From DASUDX01 sp036275365 (GTDB lineage Bacteria > Pseudomonadota > Gammaproteobacteria > Nevskiales > Nevskiaceae): 64,000 nt of DNA. The position numbers were made by a program, and so were the translations under genes. The notes below the pieces were generated by a model. It made no database searches. It was not told the origin of the DNA and saw only the letters and a program-made list of their open reading frames with translations. Shown piece by piece: positions 16,139 to 24,547 of the stretch (position 1 is the stretch's first letter; every line of letters starts with the position of its first letter). The DNA lies in contig DASUDX010000135.1 of assembly GCA_036275365.1 (NCBI GenBank), positions 1-64,000 on the forward strand. The letters are read 5' to 3'.

Positions 16139-17859
16139 GCCAGCAGCGGCGGGCTGGCCGGCGGCGCGGTCGGCTCGCCGAGCTCGGCGCGGATCCGGTT
16201 CTCGCCCACCGGCGCCGGGTAGGCAAAGGCGAAGGACTCGCTGCCACCCGGCTCGGCGATGGTGCTGACGAACCAGTACTCGCCGACCACCCGCTCCGGG
16301 GTGACATCGAGCAGGGCATAGCCCTTGTTGGCCAGATCCAGCCGCTTGATGTGCGGGTTGAGCGCGCGGAAGGCGTTCTCGCCGCCCTCCAGTCCCGGCA
16401 GGGCGCTGGGCGAGGTCACCGAGGTCACCACATATTCCACCGCCACGCTGCCGGTGTAGGTGCCGGGCTCGGCGCTGGCGGCGTCCGGGGTGTAGGCCAG
16501 CGGGTTGTTGGGATCATCGGTGATGTCCGCCACCCAGCTGCTGTGCACATCCCCGGTGAGGATCACCACATTGTCGATGGCCTGGCTGCGCAGGGCGTCG
16601 ATGATGAGCTGCCGCTCGGCGATGTAGCCGTCCCAGGCATCGCCGTTCAGGCCCGCCGGACCACCCGCCTCCTTCAGGCCGGGCTGGTAGCTCCACTGGT
16701 GGAACACCACCTGGTTGCCGACCAGCTTCCAGGTGGCCGGGCTCTCGGCCAGCCCCTGCAGCAGCCACTCGCGCTGTTCGGCTCCGAGCAGGCGGCGGTC
16801 CGGATCGCGGGCGGTGCTGTCGAGCGGAGGGACGGGCACCGCCAGCGGCTCGTCGCGGTCGAACAGGCGGGTATCGGTGAGGAAGATCTCGGCCAGTCCG
16901 CCGTAGGAGAGCCGCCGCCAGATGCGGGCCACATTGCCGGGTTCCGGATAGCGGATCGGCATCCACTCGTCATAGGCCTGCTGGGCCTGGGCCTTGCGCT
17001 CGGTCCAGACCCCTTCGTCCTTGCCGTCCTCGTTGTGGTTCACCGCACCGTCGCGCCAGCTGTTGTCGGTGGACTCGTGATCGTCCCAGATGCTGATCAT
17101 CGGGTGCTGGCGGTGCAGCTCCTGCAGATCCGGATCGGTGCGCTTGTAGTAGCCGTGGCGGGTGCGATAGTCGGCCAGCGTCTTCATCTCGAAGGTCGGC
17201 TCGTAGGGCCGCGCGGTGCCGTAGACCTCATCGCCCGAGTCGGGATCGGAGGCGTACTCGTAGATGTAGTCGCCGAGATGGATCACCGCATCCAGATCGG
17301 CCCGCTGGGCGAGAAAGCGGTAGGCATTGAAGAAACCGTGCGCATAGCTGGAACAGCTGACCAGGCCGAAGCGCAGGCGCTCGGCGGTGGCGGTCGGGGC
17401 GGTGCGGGTGCGGCCGATCACCGAGTCAAAGCCCAGCGCGCTGAAGCGGTAGTAGTAGGTGGTGGCGGCGGCAAGGCCGCTGAAGTCGATCTTGATGGTC
17501 CAGTCGCGGGCGGCGGTGGCGGTCTGGCGGGCACTGCCCACCGGCTGGCTCAGCGCGGGATCGGCGTAGACCGTCACGCTCACCGGGATGTCCTCGCTGG
17601 CCACCGGGGTGACCCGGGTCCACAGAATCACCCGGTCGCTGAGCGGATCGCCCGAGGCCACGCCGTGCAGGAAGGGGGTGCTGGCAGCGCTGCCGCGGGC
17701 GCCGCTGCTGTTGCCGCAGCCGGCCAGCAGGCTGCCGGCGCCGAGCAGGGCGCTGCCACCGGCCAGGCGCTTGAGCAGCTCGCGGCGGGTCAGCCCCGGG
17801 CGGCGGCGGGAGGCGGAGCGGAGCGCGGCACGGCCGCGGCGACGACGGGGGGCACTCAT
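16132..17859 (-). CDS. PhoD-like alkaline phosphatase/phosphodiesterase, Tat-exported lipoprotein
   Basis: A 575-residue protein. The N-terminus is very Arg-rich, with a twin-arginine motif (TRRELLKRLAGG) and a hydrophobic stretch ending in a lipobox (LLAGCG near residue 48), so folded export through Tat followed by lipidation is likely. An N-terminal Fn3-like PhoD domain (from FLHGVASGDPLSDRVILWTR) precedes the metallophosphatase domain with metal ligands in HLGDYIYEY, WDDHE and ILTGDVHSSW. PhoD enzymes hydrolyse phosphomono- and diesters using Fe and Ca. The Met at 17859 is the only start that keeps the full Tat signal. It converges on the RND gene; no Pho box was seen upstream. Confidence 0.9.
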   Translation of the reverse strand: MSAPRRRRGRAALRSASRRRPGLTRRELLKRLAGGSALLGAGSLLAGCGNSSGARGSAASTPFLHGVASGDPLSDRVILWTRVTPVASEDIPVSVTVYADPALSQPVGSARQTATAARDWTIKIDFSGLAAATTYYYRFSALGFDSVIGRTRTAPTATAERLRFGLVSCSSYAHGFFNAYRFLAQRADLDAVIHLGDYIYEYASDPDSGDEVYGTARPYEPTFEMKTLADYRTRHGYYKRTDPDLQELHRQHPMISIWDDHESTDNSWRDGAVNHNEDGKDEGVWTERKAQAQQAYDEWMPIRYPEPGNVARIWRRLSYGGLAEIFLTDTRLFDRDEPLAVPVPPLDSTARDPDRRLLGAEQREWLLQGLAESPATWKLVGNQVVFHQWSYQPGLKEAGGPAGLNGDAWDGYIAERQLIIDALRSQAIDNVVILTGDVHSSWVADITDDPNNPLAYTPDAASAEPGTYTGSVAVEYVVTSVTSPSALPGLEGGENAFRALNPHIKRLDLANKGYALLDVTPERVVGEYWFVSTIAEPGGSESFAFAYPAPVGENRIRAELGEPTAPPASPPLLAP

Positions 17860-17941
17860 GGCGAAGGGGGCGGCCGGCAATGACGAGACCGGCGCAGTAT
17901 GTGACGGCGGCGTGTCCGCGTCATGACGGCCACGCCCGCGT

Positions 17942-18289
17942 TCAGCTGCCCTTGCGTGGCGCCACCTGCACCGGCGTGGCATAGACCAGCAGGCCGTGGC
18001 CGAGGCGCACCGCATCCAGATAGCAGCCGTGGTAGGGCTCGACCGGCTGCTCGGCGGCATCGGCCGGCAGCACCGCCGCGCGGGTGAAATCCACCTCGTC
18101 CCAGCCGGCGGCGGCCACCAGGGCCGCGGCGCGGTCGAAGTCGTGGTCCTGCCCCGGCGGCTGGCGCAGGAACAGCAGCAGCGGGTGGCGCTGGCCCTGG
18201 GGCTGGTGGCTCCGCGCCGGATCGGCCGAGCGCGCCACCGCCGAGAACAGGTGCATGTCGAAGGGCTGTTCGAAGGCCGCGGCGTCCAT
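17942..18289 (-). CDS. Hypothetical protein encoded directly behind mtnA
   Basis: A 115-residue protein, mixed alpha/beta, no signal peptide or membrane helix. I do not recognise the family. It contains HLFSAVARSADPARS, HPLLLFLRQPPGQDHDFDRA and a Gly/Tyr segment EPYHGCYLDAVRLGHGLLVY. Its ATG at 18289 lies one base after the mtnA stop, so it is translated from the mtnA message. This suggests a role linked to methylthioribose-phosphate metabolism or a merely co-transcribed gene; the sequence does not decide. Confidence 0.7.
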   Translation of the reverse strand: MDAAAFEQPFDMHLFSAVARSADPARSHQPQGQRHPLLLFLRQPPGQDHDFDRAAALVAAAGWDEVDFTRAAVLPADAAEQPVEPYHGCYLDAVRLGHGLLVYATPVQVAPRKGS

Positions 18290-18290
18290 C

Positions 18291-19295
18291 TCAGCCTCCC
18301 AGCAGGGCGGCGATGCGGGTCGCGTCCGGGCGCTCGATCACGCCGCGCTCGCAGACCAGGGCATCGATCAGACCGGCCGGGGTGACATCGAACACCGGGT
18401 TCCAGGCCGGCATGCCCTCCGGCGCCACCGCCTGGCCGCGGAAGCGGGTCAGCTCCTCGGCCGGCCGCTCCTCGATCGGAATCGCCGCGCCGTCCGGACA
18501 GCCCAGATCGAAGGTGCCGGTGGGCGCCACCACCATCATCCGCACGCCGTGGGCACGGGCCGCCACGGCCAGGCCATAGGTGCCGATCTTGTTGGCGGTG
18601 TCGCCGTTGGCGGCGATGCGGTCGGCACCGACGATCACCCAGTCGATCTTCTGGCTGCGCATCAGATGGGCGGCGGCACCGTCGGCGATCATCCGCGCCG
18701 GGATGCCCTCCTGGCGCAGCTCCCAGGCGGTCAGGCGGGCACCCTGCAGCCAGGGCCGGGTCTCGGTGTGGTAGGTCAGGGCGAGCCGCCCGGCCTGATG
18801 CGCGCTGCGGATCACCCCCAGCGCGGTGCCATGCCCGGCGGTGGCCAGCGCCCCGGTGTTGCAGTGGGTCAGCACCACCGCGCCCGGCGGCAGCAGGGCG
18901 GCGCCGAGCGCGGCCATGGTGTGGTTCTGGGCCAGATCCTCGGCCTCCAGAGCGCGGGCCTCGGCCAGCAGACCGGCCGCATCGGCACCGGCCCGGCGCC
19001 GCGCCCGCAGGCGCGCCAGCGCCCAGTGCAGATTGACCGCGGTCGGACGCGAGGCCGCCAGCACCGCCTCGGCCCGCTCCAGATCGCGCCCGGCCAGCGC
19101 CTCCAGCGCCAGCCCGTAGGCGGCGGCGATGCCGATCGCCGGGGCCCCGCGCACCACCATGGCGTGGATGGCCTCGGCAACCTCCGCCGCGCTGCGCGCC
19201 TCGATCCACTCGCGGGTCACCGGCAGCCGGCGCTGATCGAGCAGGCGCAGATGGTCCTCGCACCAGAGCAGCGGCTGCACAGCAGACTGGGACAT
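18291..19295 (-). CDS. mtnA: S-methyl-5-thioribose-1-phosphate isomerase
   Basis: A 334-residue enzyme of the eIF2B-alpha-like fold converting methylthioribose-1-phosphate to methylthioribulose-1-phosphate in methionine salvage. Signatures: VVRGAPAIGIAAAYGLAL, the catalytic Cys in VLTHCNTGALAT, and the catalytic Asp in GADRIAANGDTANKIGTY. Start ATG at 19295, where the protein begins MSQSAVQPLLWCEDH. Divergent from mtaD from a shared promoter region. MtnA beside MtaD fits the route shown in Pseudomonas aeruginosa, where MTA is deaminated to MTI, phosphorolysed, and the sugar phosphate isomerised; the phosphorylase gene is not in this window. Confidence 0.95.
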   Translation of the reverse strand: MSQSAVQPLLWCEDHLRLLDQRRLPVTREWIEARSAAEVAEAIHAMVVRGAPAIGIAAAYGLALEALAGRDLERAEAVLAASRPTAVNLHWALARLRARRRAGADAAGLLAEARALEAEDLAQNHTMAALGAALLPPGAVVLTHCNTGALATAGHGTALGVIRSAHQAGRLALTYHTETRPWLQGARLTAWELRQEGIPARMIADGAAAHLMRSQKIDWVIVGADRIAANGDTANKIGTYGLAVAARAHGVRMMVVAPTGTFDLGCPDGAAIPIEERPAEELTRFRGQAVAPEGMPAWNPVFDVTPAGLIDALVCERGVIERPDATRIAALLGG

Positions 19296-19306
19296 GGATA
19301 CCCCCG

Positions 19307-19328
19307 GTAGAATGGCCGCGCATTCTAC
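19307..19328. promoter_or_regulatory. Symmetrical divergent promoter of mtnA and mtaD
   Basis: GTAGAAT (19307-19313), eight bases, then ATTCTAC (19322-19328) is a perfect inverted repeat. Each arm contains TAGAAT in the orientation of one gene, placed about 25-30 bases before the mtaD ATG (19344) and the mtnA ATG (19295). The two -10 boxes therefore face each other across eight bases, and only one polymerase can probably occupy the site at a time. Confidence 0.55.
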
Positions 19329-19343
19329 GGACTCCCCTCGCCC

Positions 19344-20669
19344 ATGACGCCGATCGACCTGCTGGTCCTGCCGCGCTGGCTGCTGCCCATCGAGCCGGCC
19401 GGCCCGGCCCGCGAGGGCTGGGCGCTGGCGGTGCATCAGGGGCGGATCGCCGCGGTGCTGCCGCGCGGCGAGGCCCTGGCCAGCTTCCAGGCCGCCGAGG
19501 TGCTGAGCCTGGACACCCATGTGGTGATGCCCGGGCTGGTCAATGTGCACACCCACTCGGCGATGACCCTGCTGCGCGGTCTGGCCGACGACCTGCCGCT
19601 GATGGACTGGCTGCAGAACCACATCTGGCCGGCCGAGGCCGCGCATGTCGGCGAGGCCTTCTGCCGCGACGGCGTGGCCCTGGCCTGCGCCGAGATGATC
19701 CGCGGCGGCCAGACCTGCTTCAACGACATGTACTTCTTCCCGGAGGCGACGGTGGCGGCCGCCGAGGCCGCCGGGCTGCGGCTGTCGGTGGGGCTGATCG
19801 TGCTCGACTTCCCCACCGCCTATGCCCAGCCGGGGGAGTACCTGGCCAAGGGCCTGGCCCTGCACGACGCGGTCAAGCGCCGGCCGCGGGTGAGCACCCT
19901 GTTCGCCCCGCATGCGCCGTACTCGGTGTCCGATGCGCCGCTGCGCGAGATCCGCAAGTACGCCGATGAGCTGGGCATCGGCATCCACATGCATGTGCAC
20001 GAGACCGCCGGCGAGGTGGCCATGGCCCAGCAGCAGGACGGCCGCCGCCCCTGGCAGCGGCTGGCGGCGCTGGAGTTGCTGGGGGCCGGTTTCCTGGCCG
20101 TGCACATGACCCAGCTGACGCCCGGGGAGATCGCCGAGGCGGCGCGGCTGGGGGTGAGCGTGGCGCACTGCCCGCATTCCAATCTGAAGCTCGCCAGCGG
20201 GCTCTGCCCCCTCGCCGAGCTGCTGGAAGCGGGCGTCACCGTCGGCCTTGGCACCGATGGTGCTGCCAGCAACAACGCCCTCGATCTCTGGGCCGAGGCG
20301 CGCACCGCCGGCCTGCTCGCCAAGGGCGTGGGTGGCGATGCCCGCGCGGTGGACGCCGCCCGCCTGCTGCGCCTGCTGACCCTGGATGGCGCCCGCGCCC
20401 TGGGTCTGGACGAGCAGATCGGCTCCCTGCAGGCCGGCAAGGCGGCGGATTTCATCGCCGTCGATCTGGCGGCGGCCAACAGCTGGCCGGTGTACGACCC
20501 GGTGTCCCATCTGGCCTATGCGGTGAACAGCCGCCAGGTCAGCCACAGCTATGTGGAAGGCCGCTGCCTGCTGCGCGACGGCCAGCTGCAGACCCTCGAC
20601 GAGACCGCCCTGCGCGCCGCCGCCGCGGGCTGGGCCGCGCGGATCCGCCCGGACGGGGTCCACGCATGA
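19344..20669 (+). CDS. mtaD: 5-methylthioadenosine/S-adenosylhomocysteine deaminase
   Basis: A 441-residue amidohydrolase. Zinc ligands are visible in NVHTHSAM, in HMHVHETAGE and in GLGTDGAASNN; substrate-binding His/Glu residues are in the normal order. MtaD removes the 6-amino group of MTA, giving methylthioinosine, and can also act on S-adenosylhomocysteine. Start ATG at 19344 behind the divergent promoter. Its stop overlaps the ubiG start (ATGA), beginning a mtaD-ubiG-gph-(GGDEF/EAL)-yciK operon that matches, apart from the inserted signalling gene, the P. aeruginosa order PA3170-PA3173. Confidence 0.94.
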   Translation: MTPIDLLVLPRWLLPIEPAGPAREGWALAVHQGRIAAVLPRGEALASFQAAEVLSLDTHVVMPGLVNVHTHSAMTLLRGLADDLPLMDWLQNHIWPAEAAHVGEAFCRDGVALACAEMIRGGQTCFNDMYFFPEATVAAAEAAGLRLSVGLIVLDFPTAYAQPGEYLAKGLALHDAVKRRPRVSTLFAPHAPYSVSDAPLREIRKYADELGIGIHMHVHETAGEVAMAQQQDGRRPWQRLAALELLGAGFLAVHMTQLTPGEIAEAARLGVSVAHCPHSNLKLASGLCPLAELLEAGVTVGLGTDGAASNNALDLWAEARTAGLLAKGVGGDARAVDAARLLRLLTLDGARALGLDEQIGSLQAGKAADFIAVDLAAANSWPVYDPVSHLAYAVNSRQVSHSYVEGRCLLRDGQLQTLDETALRAAAAGWAARIRPDGVHA

Positions 20670-21406
20670 GCCTGGACAGCGAGACCCGCAATGTCGATCC
20701 CGGCGAGATCGCCCGCTTCGCCGCGCTGGCCAGCCGCTGGTGGGACCCGCGGGGCGAGATGGCGGCCCTGCACCACATCAACCCGACCCGGCTGCGCTAC
20801 ATCGAGCAGGCCGCCGGCGGGCTGGAGGGCCGGCGGGTGGTGGATGTCGGCTGCGGGGGCGGGCTGCTCAGCGAGGCCCTGGCGCTGCGGGGGGCCGAGG
20901 TGCTGGGCCTGGATCTGGCCGAGGCCTCGATCGAGGTGGCGCGTCTGCACGCGCTGGAGACCGGCCTTGCGCAGCCGCAGGCCGCGCTGGGCGAGCGCCT
21001 GCGCTACCGCCTGTGCGGCGCCGAGACGCTCGCCGCCGAGCAGCCCGAGGCATTCGATCTGGTCTGCTGCCTGGAGATGCTCGAGCATGTGCCCGATCCG
21101 GCGGCGGTGGTGGCGGCCTGCGCCCGCCTGCTGCGGCCGGGCGGGGTGGCGGTGTTCTCCACGCTCAACCGCACGCCCAAGGCCTATGCGCTGGCCATCG
21201 TCGCCGCCGAGCGGATTCTGCGCCTGGTGCCGCGCGGCACCCACGACTATGCCCGCTTCATCCGCCCCAGCGAGCTGGAGGGCTGGTGCCGGGCGGCCGG
21301 GCTGAGCGCCCGTGATCTGCGCGGCCTGCGCTACGACCCGCTGCTGAAGACCGCCACCCTGGCCGACGACCTCGATGTGAACTACTTCCTGACCTGCACC
21401 CGGTGA
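20666..21406 (+). CDS. ubiG: Ubiquinone O-methyltransferase
   Basis: A 246-residue class I SAM methyltransferase carrying out both O-methylations of ubiquinone biosynthesis. It has SAM motif I VVDVGCGGGLLSEALA, motif post-I VLGLDLAEASIEVA, and the UbiG segment SRWWDPRGEMAALHHINPTRL near the N-terminus. ATGA overlap with mtaD upstream and GTGA overlap with gph downstream show tight coupling. Length is normal for the family. Confidence 0.96.
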   Translation: MSLDSETRNVDPGEIARFAALASRWWDPRGEMAALHHINPTRLRYIEQAAGGLEGRRVVDVGCGGGLLSEALALRGAEVLGLDLAEASIEVARLHALETGLAQPQAALGERLRYRLCGAETLAAEQPEAFDLVCCLEMLEHVPDPAAVVAACARLLRPGGVAVFSTLNRTPKAYALAIVAAERILRLVPRGTHDYARFIRPSELEGWCRAAGLSARDLRGLRYDPLLKTATLADDLDVNYFLTCTR

Positions 21407-22080
21407 GCACCTCCCCTGCCCTGCGCGGTCCGTTCAAGGCCTGGCTGTTCGATCTCGACGGCACTCTGGTCGACACCGCCCCCGATCTCGGCCACGCCGC
21501 CAACCGCGTCCGCGCCGAGCTGGCGATGGAGCCGCTGCCGCTGCCGGTATACCGGCCGGTGGCCTCGGCCGGAGCCCGCGGCCTGCTCGGGGTCGCCCTC
21601 GGCATCGGTCCCGAGCACGCCGATTTCCCGCAGCGGCGGGACAGCTTTCTCGCCCACTACCGGGCCGAGCTGTGCCGCGAGTCGGTGCTGTTCCCCGGTC
21701 TCGATCCGCTGCTGGTGCAGGCCGAGCTGCGCGGCCTGCCCTGGGGCGTGGTCACCAACAAGCCGGGCTGGCTGACCCGCCCGCTGCTCAAGGCCCTGCG
21801 TCTGGAAACGCGCTGCGCCTGCGCCATCAGCGGCGATGATGTGCCGCGACCCAAGCCGGCGCCCGATGGCCTGCTGCAGGCCTGCGCCCAGCTCGGCCTG
21901 ACGCCGGGCGAGGTGGTCTATGTCGGCGATGACCGCCGCGACATCGAGGCGGCACGGGCGGCGGGCATGCCGAGCATCGCCGCCGGCTGGGGCTACATCG
22001 GCGAGGCCGGGCCGGCGGAGAGCTGGCAGGCCGATGCGGTGGCCGAGAGCGTGGCCGAGCTGGCCCGGCTGCTCGGCTGA
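21403..22080 (+). CDS. gph: Phosphoglycolate phosphatase (HAD family)
   Basis: A 225-residue HAD hydrolase. Motif I is FDLDGTLVDTAPDL (nucleophile Asp), motif II the Thr in VVTNKP, with Lys in PRPKPAPDGLL and motif IV GDDRRDIEAA. In this operon position the protein is annotated as Gph, possibly acting on 2-phosphoglycolate from DNA repair; other HAD substrates cannot be excluded. GTG start overlapping the ubiG stop by four bases. Confidence 0.9.
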   Translation: MSTSPALRGPFKAWLFDLDGTLVDTAPDLGHAANRVRAELAMEPLPLPVYRPVASAGARGLLGVALGIGPEHADFPQRRDSFLAHYRAELCRESVLFPGLDPLLVQAELRGLPWGVVTNKPGWLTRPLLKALRLETRCACAISGDDVPRPKPAPDGLLQACAQLGLTPGEVVYVGDDRRDIEAARAAGMPSIAAGWGYIGEAGPAESWQADAVAESVAELARLLG

Positions 22081-22104
22081 GCGGCGGCGATCAAGGACGG
22101 TCCC

Positions 22105-23736
22105 ATGGGCGAACAACTGCAAACCCTCGACAGCACCGCGGCCTTTCTGCGCGGTCGCGCCAACCGGCACGCCTGGCTGGGGCTGATCTTTGCCATCGCG
22201 GTGCTGGTGCTGGCCACCCTGCTGGTCTGCCTCTACAACGAGAACGGCCGGCTCAGTCTGGATGGCCTGATCCGCGCCCAGGCCGGCAACCCGGCACTGT
22301 GGGCGCTGGACCTGATGCCCCTGCTGTTCATGATCTGGGGCCAGTATGTGGGCGCGGTGATGGCCTATCAGGCCGGTGCACTGGTACAGGACGAGACCCG
22401 CGCGCTGCGCGAGCAGGCCACCATCCTGCAGTACCGCCTCGGCCGCGAGGCCGCCGCCGGCGAGACCTTCGGCCTGCCCAACCGCCAGGCCATGCTCTCC
22501 GAGCTCGACCGCATCGTCACCCGGCGCGGTGAGCGTGGCGGCAGCGCCGCCCTGCTGGTGGTGAGCAGCCCGCAGCAGCTGGAGATCCAGCAGAGCCAGG
22601 GCGAGGAGGCTGCGCGCGAGCTGGCGGCCCAGGTCGCCGAGCGCCTGCAGCATGTGCTCAGCCAGGACGCCTTCCTCGCCTGGCTGGGCCAGGACGGCTT
22701 CGGCATCCTGCTGCCGCGGCTCAACGACGAGGCCGAGCCGCGCAAGCTGGCCACCCGTCTGCAGCTGGCGCTGGACACGCCGCTGGTGCTGGGCGGACAG
22801 CCGACCAGCGTGCGGGTGGTGATCGGCATCGCCCTCTACCCGGCCCATGGTCCCGATGCCGAGGCCCTGCTGCGCCACGCCCAGATCGCCCGCTACGCCG
22901 CGGCCCATGGTCACCGCGACTGGATGCTCTACCACGCCGGGCTGGAGTCGGCCCAGGCCGAGATTCCGCGGCTGACCGCCGATCTGCACGCGGCGCTGGC
23001 CCACAAGGGCCTGGGCTGCGACTACCAGCTGCAGCTGGCGCCGGCGGTCAGCAACAAGGTGCGGCTGCGCGCCGTGCCGTACTGGGATCATCCGCATCGC
23101 GGCCGCCTGCAGGCCGCGCAGTTCCTGCATCTGCCCGGGCGCATGGGCGTCACCCATGCGCTGCTGCTCTGGCAGCTGGAGGAGAGCCTGGATCATCTGG
23201 CCCGCTGGCGCCGGCGCCACCCGCAGCGCGAGGTGCGCCTGGTGCTGACCCTGCCGGATGCCGCGCTCGGCGGCATCGCCGTGGCGGATACCGTCAGCCG
23301 CATGCTCAGCAGCCACGACCTGCCGGGCGCGGCGCTGGTCCTGGAAATCACCCCGCAGGCCCTGGCCGGCGCCGCCAGCGGCTCGGCGGCGCTCTCGCAG
23401 ATCTGCGATCTGCGCGCGCTCGGGGTGAGCCTGTGTCTGGACGGGGTGGGCCTGCAGGGCGGCTCGCCGGCGGCGGCCCTCGAGTTCCCGATCAACGAGC
23501 TGCGCCTGCCGCCGGAGCTGATCCAGCGGGCCCTGCGCGAGGACGGTGCCGGCGCCGTGGTGGAGAGCTTCGGCCTGCTCGCCAAGCGCCTGCGCCTGGG
23601 CCTGGTGATCGCCGGCATCGACTCCGAGGCCGCGCACTCCTTCGCGCTGCGGATGGGCGCCGATCAGGTCGAGGGCGAGATCCACGGTCCGCGCCTGAAC
23701 GCCGAGGCGGTGGGGGATTGGCTCAGTGGAGACTAG
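22105..23736 (+). CDS. Membrane-anchored protein with degenerate GGDEF and EAL domains
   Basis: A 543-residue protein. Two N-terminal membrane helices (about 25-45 and 68-88) precede a GGDEF-fold domain (about 125-275) whose signature is GQDGF in LGQDGFGILLP, so the diguanylate cyclase site is lost. An EAL-fold domain (about 295-540) follows. There the usual EAL motif region reads RLRAVPYWDHP and the later catalytic metal ligands (NxT-type, DDFG, K and E motifs) are not recognisable. Both domains are therefore probably non-catalytic. It lies between gph and the yciK-like gene; a ribosome site GGACGG precedes the ATG. It may be a c-di-GMP sensor or scaffold, but its role is unknown. Confidence 0.8.
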   Translation: MGEQLQTLDSTAAFLRGRANRHAWLGLIFAIAVLVLATLLVCLYNENGRLSLDGLIRAQAGNPALWALDLMPLLFMIWGQYVGAVMAYQAGALVQDETRALREQATILQYRLGREAAAGETFGLPNRQAMLSELDRIVTRRGERGGSAALLVVSSPQQLEIQQSQGEEAARELAAQVAERLQHVLSQDAFLAWLGQDGFGILLPRLNDEAEPRKLATRLQLALDTPLVLGGQPTSVRVVIGIALYPAHGPDAEALLRHAQIARYAAAHGHRDWMLYHAGLESAQAEIPRLTADLHAALAHKGLGCDYQLQLAPAVSNKVRLRAVPYWDHPHRGRLQAAQFLHLPGRMGVTHALLLWQLEESLDHLARWRRRHPQREVRLVLTLPDAALGGIAVADTVSRMLSSHDLPGAALVLEITPQALAGAASGSAALSQICDLRALGVSLCLDGVGLQGGSPAAALEFPINELRLPPELIQRALREDGAGAVVESFGLLAKRLRLGLVIAGIDSEAAHSFALRMGADQVEGEIHGPRLNAEAVGDWLSGD

Positions 23737-23740
23737 GACG

Positions 23741-24547
23741 ATGGCGGCGGCAACACCGGGGCCTCTGCAGGGCCGGACGATTCTGGTCACCGGAGCCAAC
23801 GACGGCCTCGGCCGCGCGGTGGCGCTGGCCGCCGCCGGCGCCGGCGCGACCGTCGTGCTCAGCGGCCGCAACAGCGCCGGGCTGGAGAGGGTCTACGACC
23901 AGATTCTCGCCCTCGGCGCCGCGCAGCCGGCCGCCCTGCCGCTGGATCTGGCCCGGGCCAGCTGGAAGGAGATGCACGAGCTGGTGCAGCTGCTCGGCCG
24001 GGAGGTCGGCAGCCTGCACGCCCTGGTGCACTGCGCCGCGCACTTCAAGGCCTTCAGCCGCCTGGAGGATCTCGACCCCAAGGAGTGGATGGAGGGCCTG
24101 CAGGTGAACCTCACCGCGCCCTATGTGCTGACCCGCGAGTGCCTGCCCCTGCTGCGCGCCAGCGGCGAGGGCGTGGTGGTCTTCGTCACCGACGCCGCCG
24201 GGCGTCAGCCCAAGCCCTTCCAGCACATCTATGGCCTGGCCAAGGGCGCCCAGGAGGCGCTGGTGAAGATGTGGACCGCCGAGTGGGCCCAGGAACCGGG
24301 CCTGCGCGCGCACAGCTTCTACCCCGGCCCGATGCGGACCCGCCTGCGGGTCAAGGGCTATCCCGGTGAAGCCACCCAGCAGTGGCCGACCCCCGAGCAG
24401 ATCGCCCCGCAGATTCTCGCCCTGCTCGGCCCCGAGGGCCGCAGCCGGCGTGGCGAGGCGCTCAGCGCGGTCACCGTCTGCCGCACCCACGCCGAGGGCG
24501 CCGGCCCTGAGCGCTGCCCGCATCAGGGCGGCGCCAGCGCCCGCTGA
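23741..24547 (+). CDS. YciK-like short-chain dehydrogenase, atypical active site
   Basis: A 268-residue Rossmann-fold SDR. The dinucleotide motif is TGANDGLGRA near residue 25, and the Tyr-Lys pair is in IYGLAKGA. Thirteen residues before the Tyr, where the catalytic Ser stands in ordinary SDRs, the sequence is VTDAAGR with no Ser; the NAG-type motif is replaced by HCAAHF. It corresponds by position to YciK of the Pseudomonas ubiG-gph-yciK operon. The open frame allows a GTG at 23726, but that lies inside the previous gene; the ATG at 23741 is preferred. It overlaps the converging symporter gene by 25 bases. Substrate unknown. Confidence 0.82.
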   Translation: MAAATPGPLQGRTILVTGANDGLGRAVALAAAGAGATVVLSGRNSAGLERVYDQILALGAAQPAALPLDLARASWKEMHELVQLLGREVGSLHALVHCAAHFKAFSRLEDLDPKEWMEGLQVNLTAPYVLTRECLPLLRASGEGVVVFVTDAAGRQPKPFQHIYGLAKGAQEALVKMWTAEWAQEPGLRAHSFYPGPMRTRLRVKGYPGEATQQWPTPEQIAPQILALLGPEGRSRRGEALSAVTVCRTHAEGAGPERCPHQGGASAR

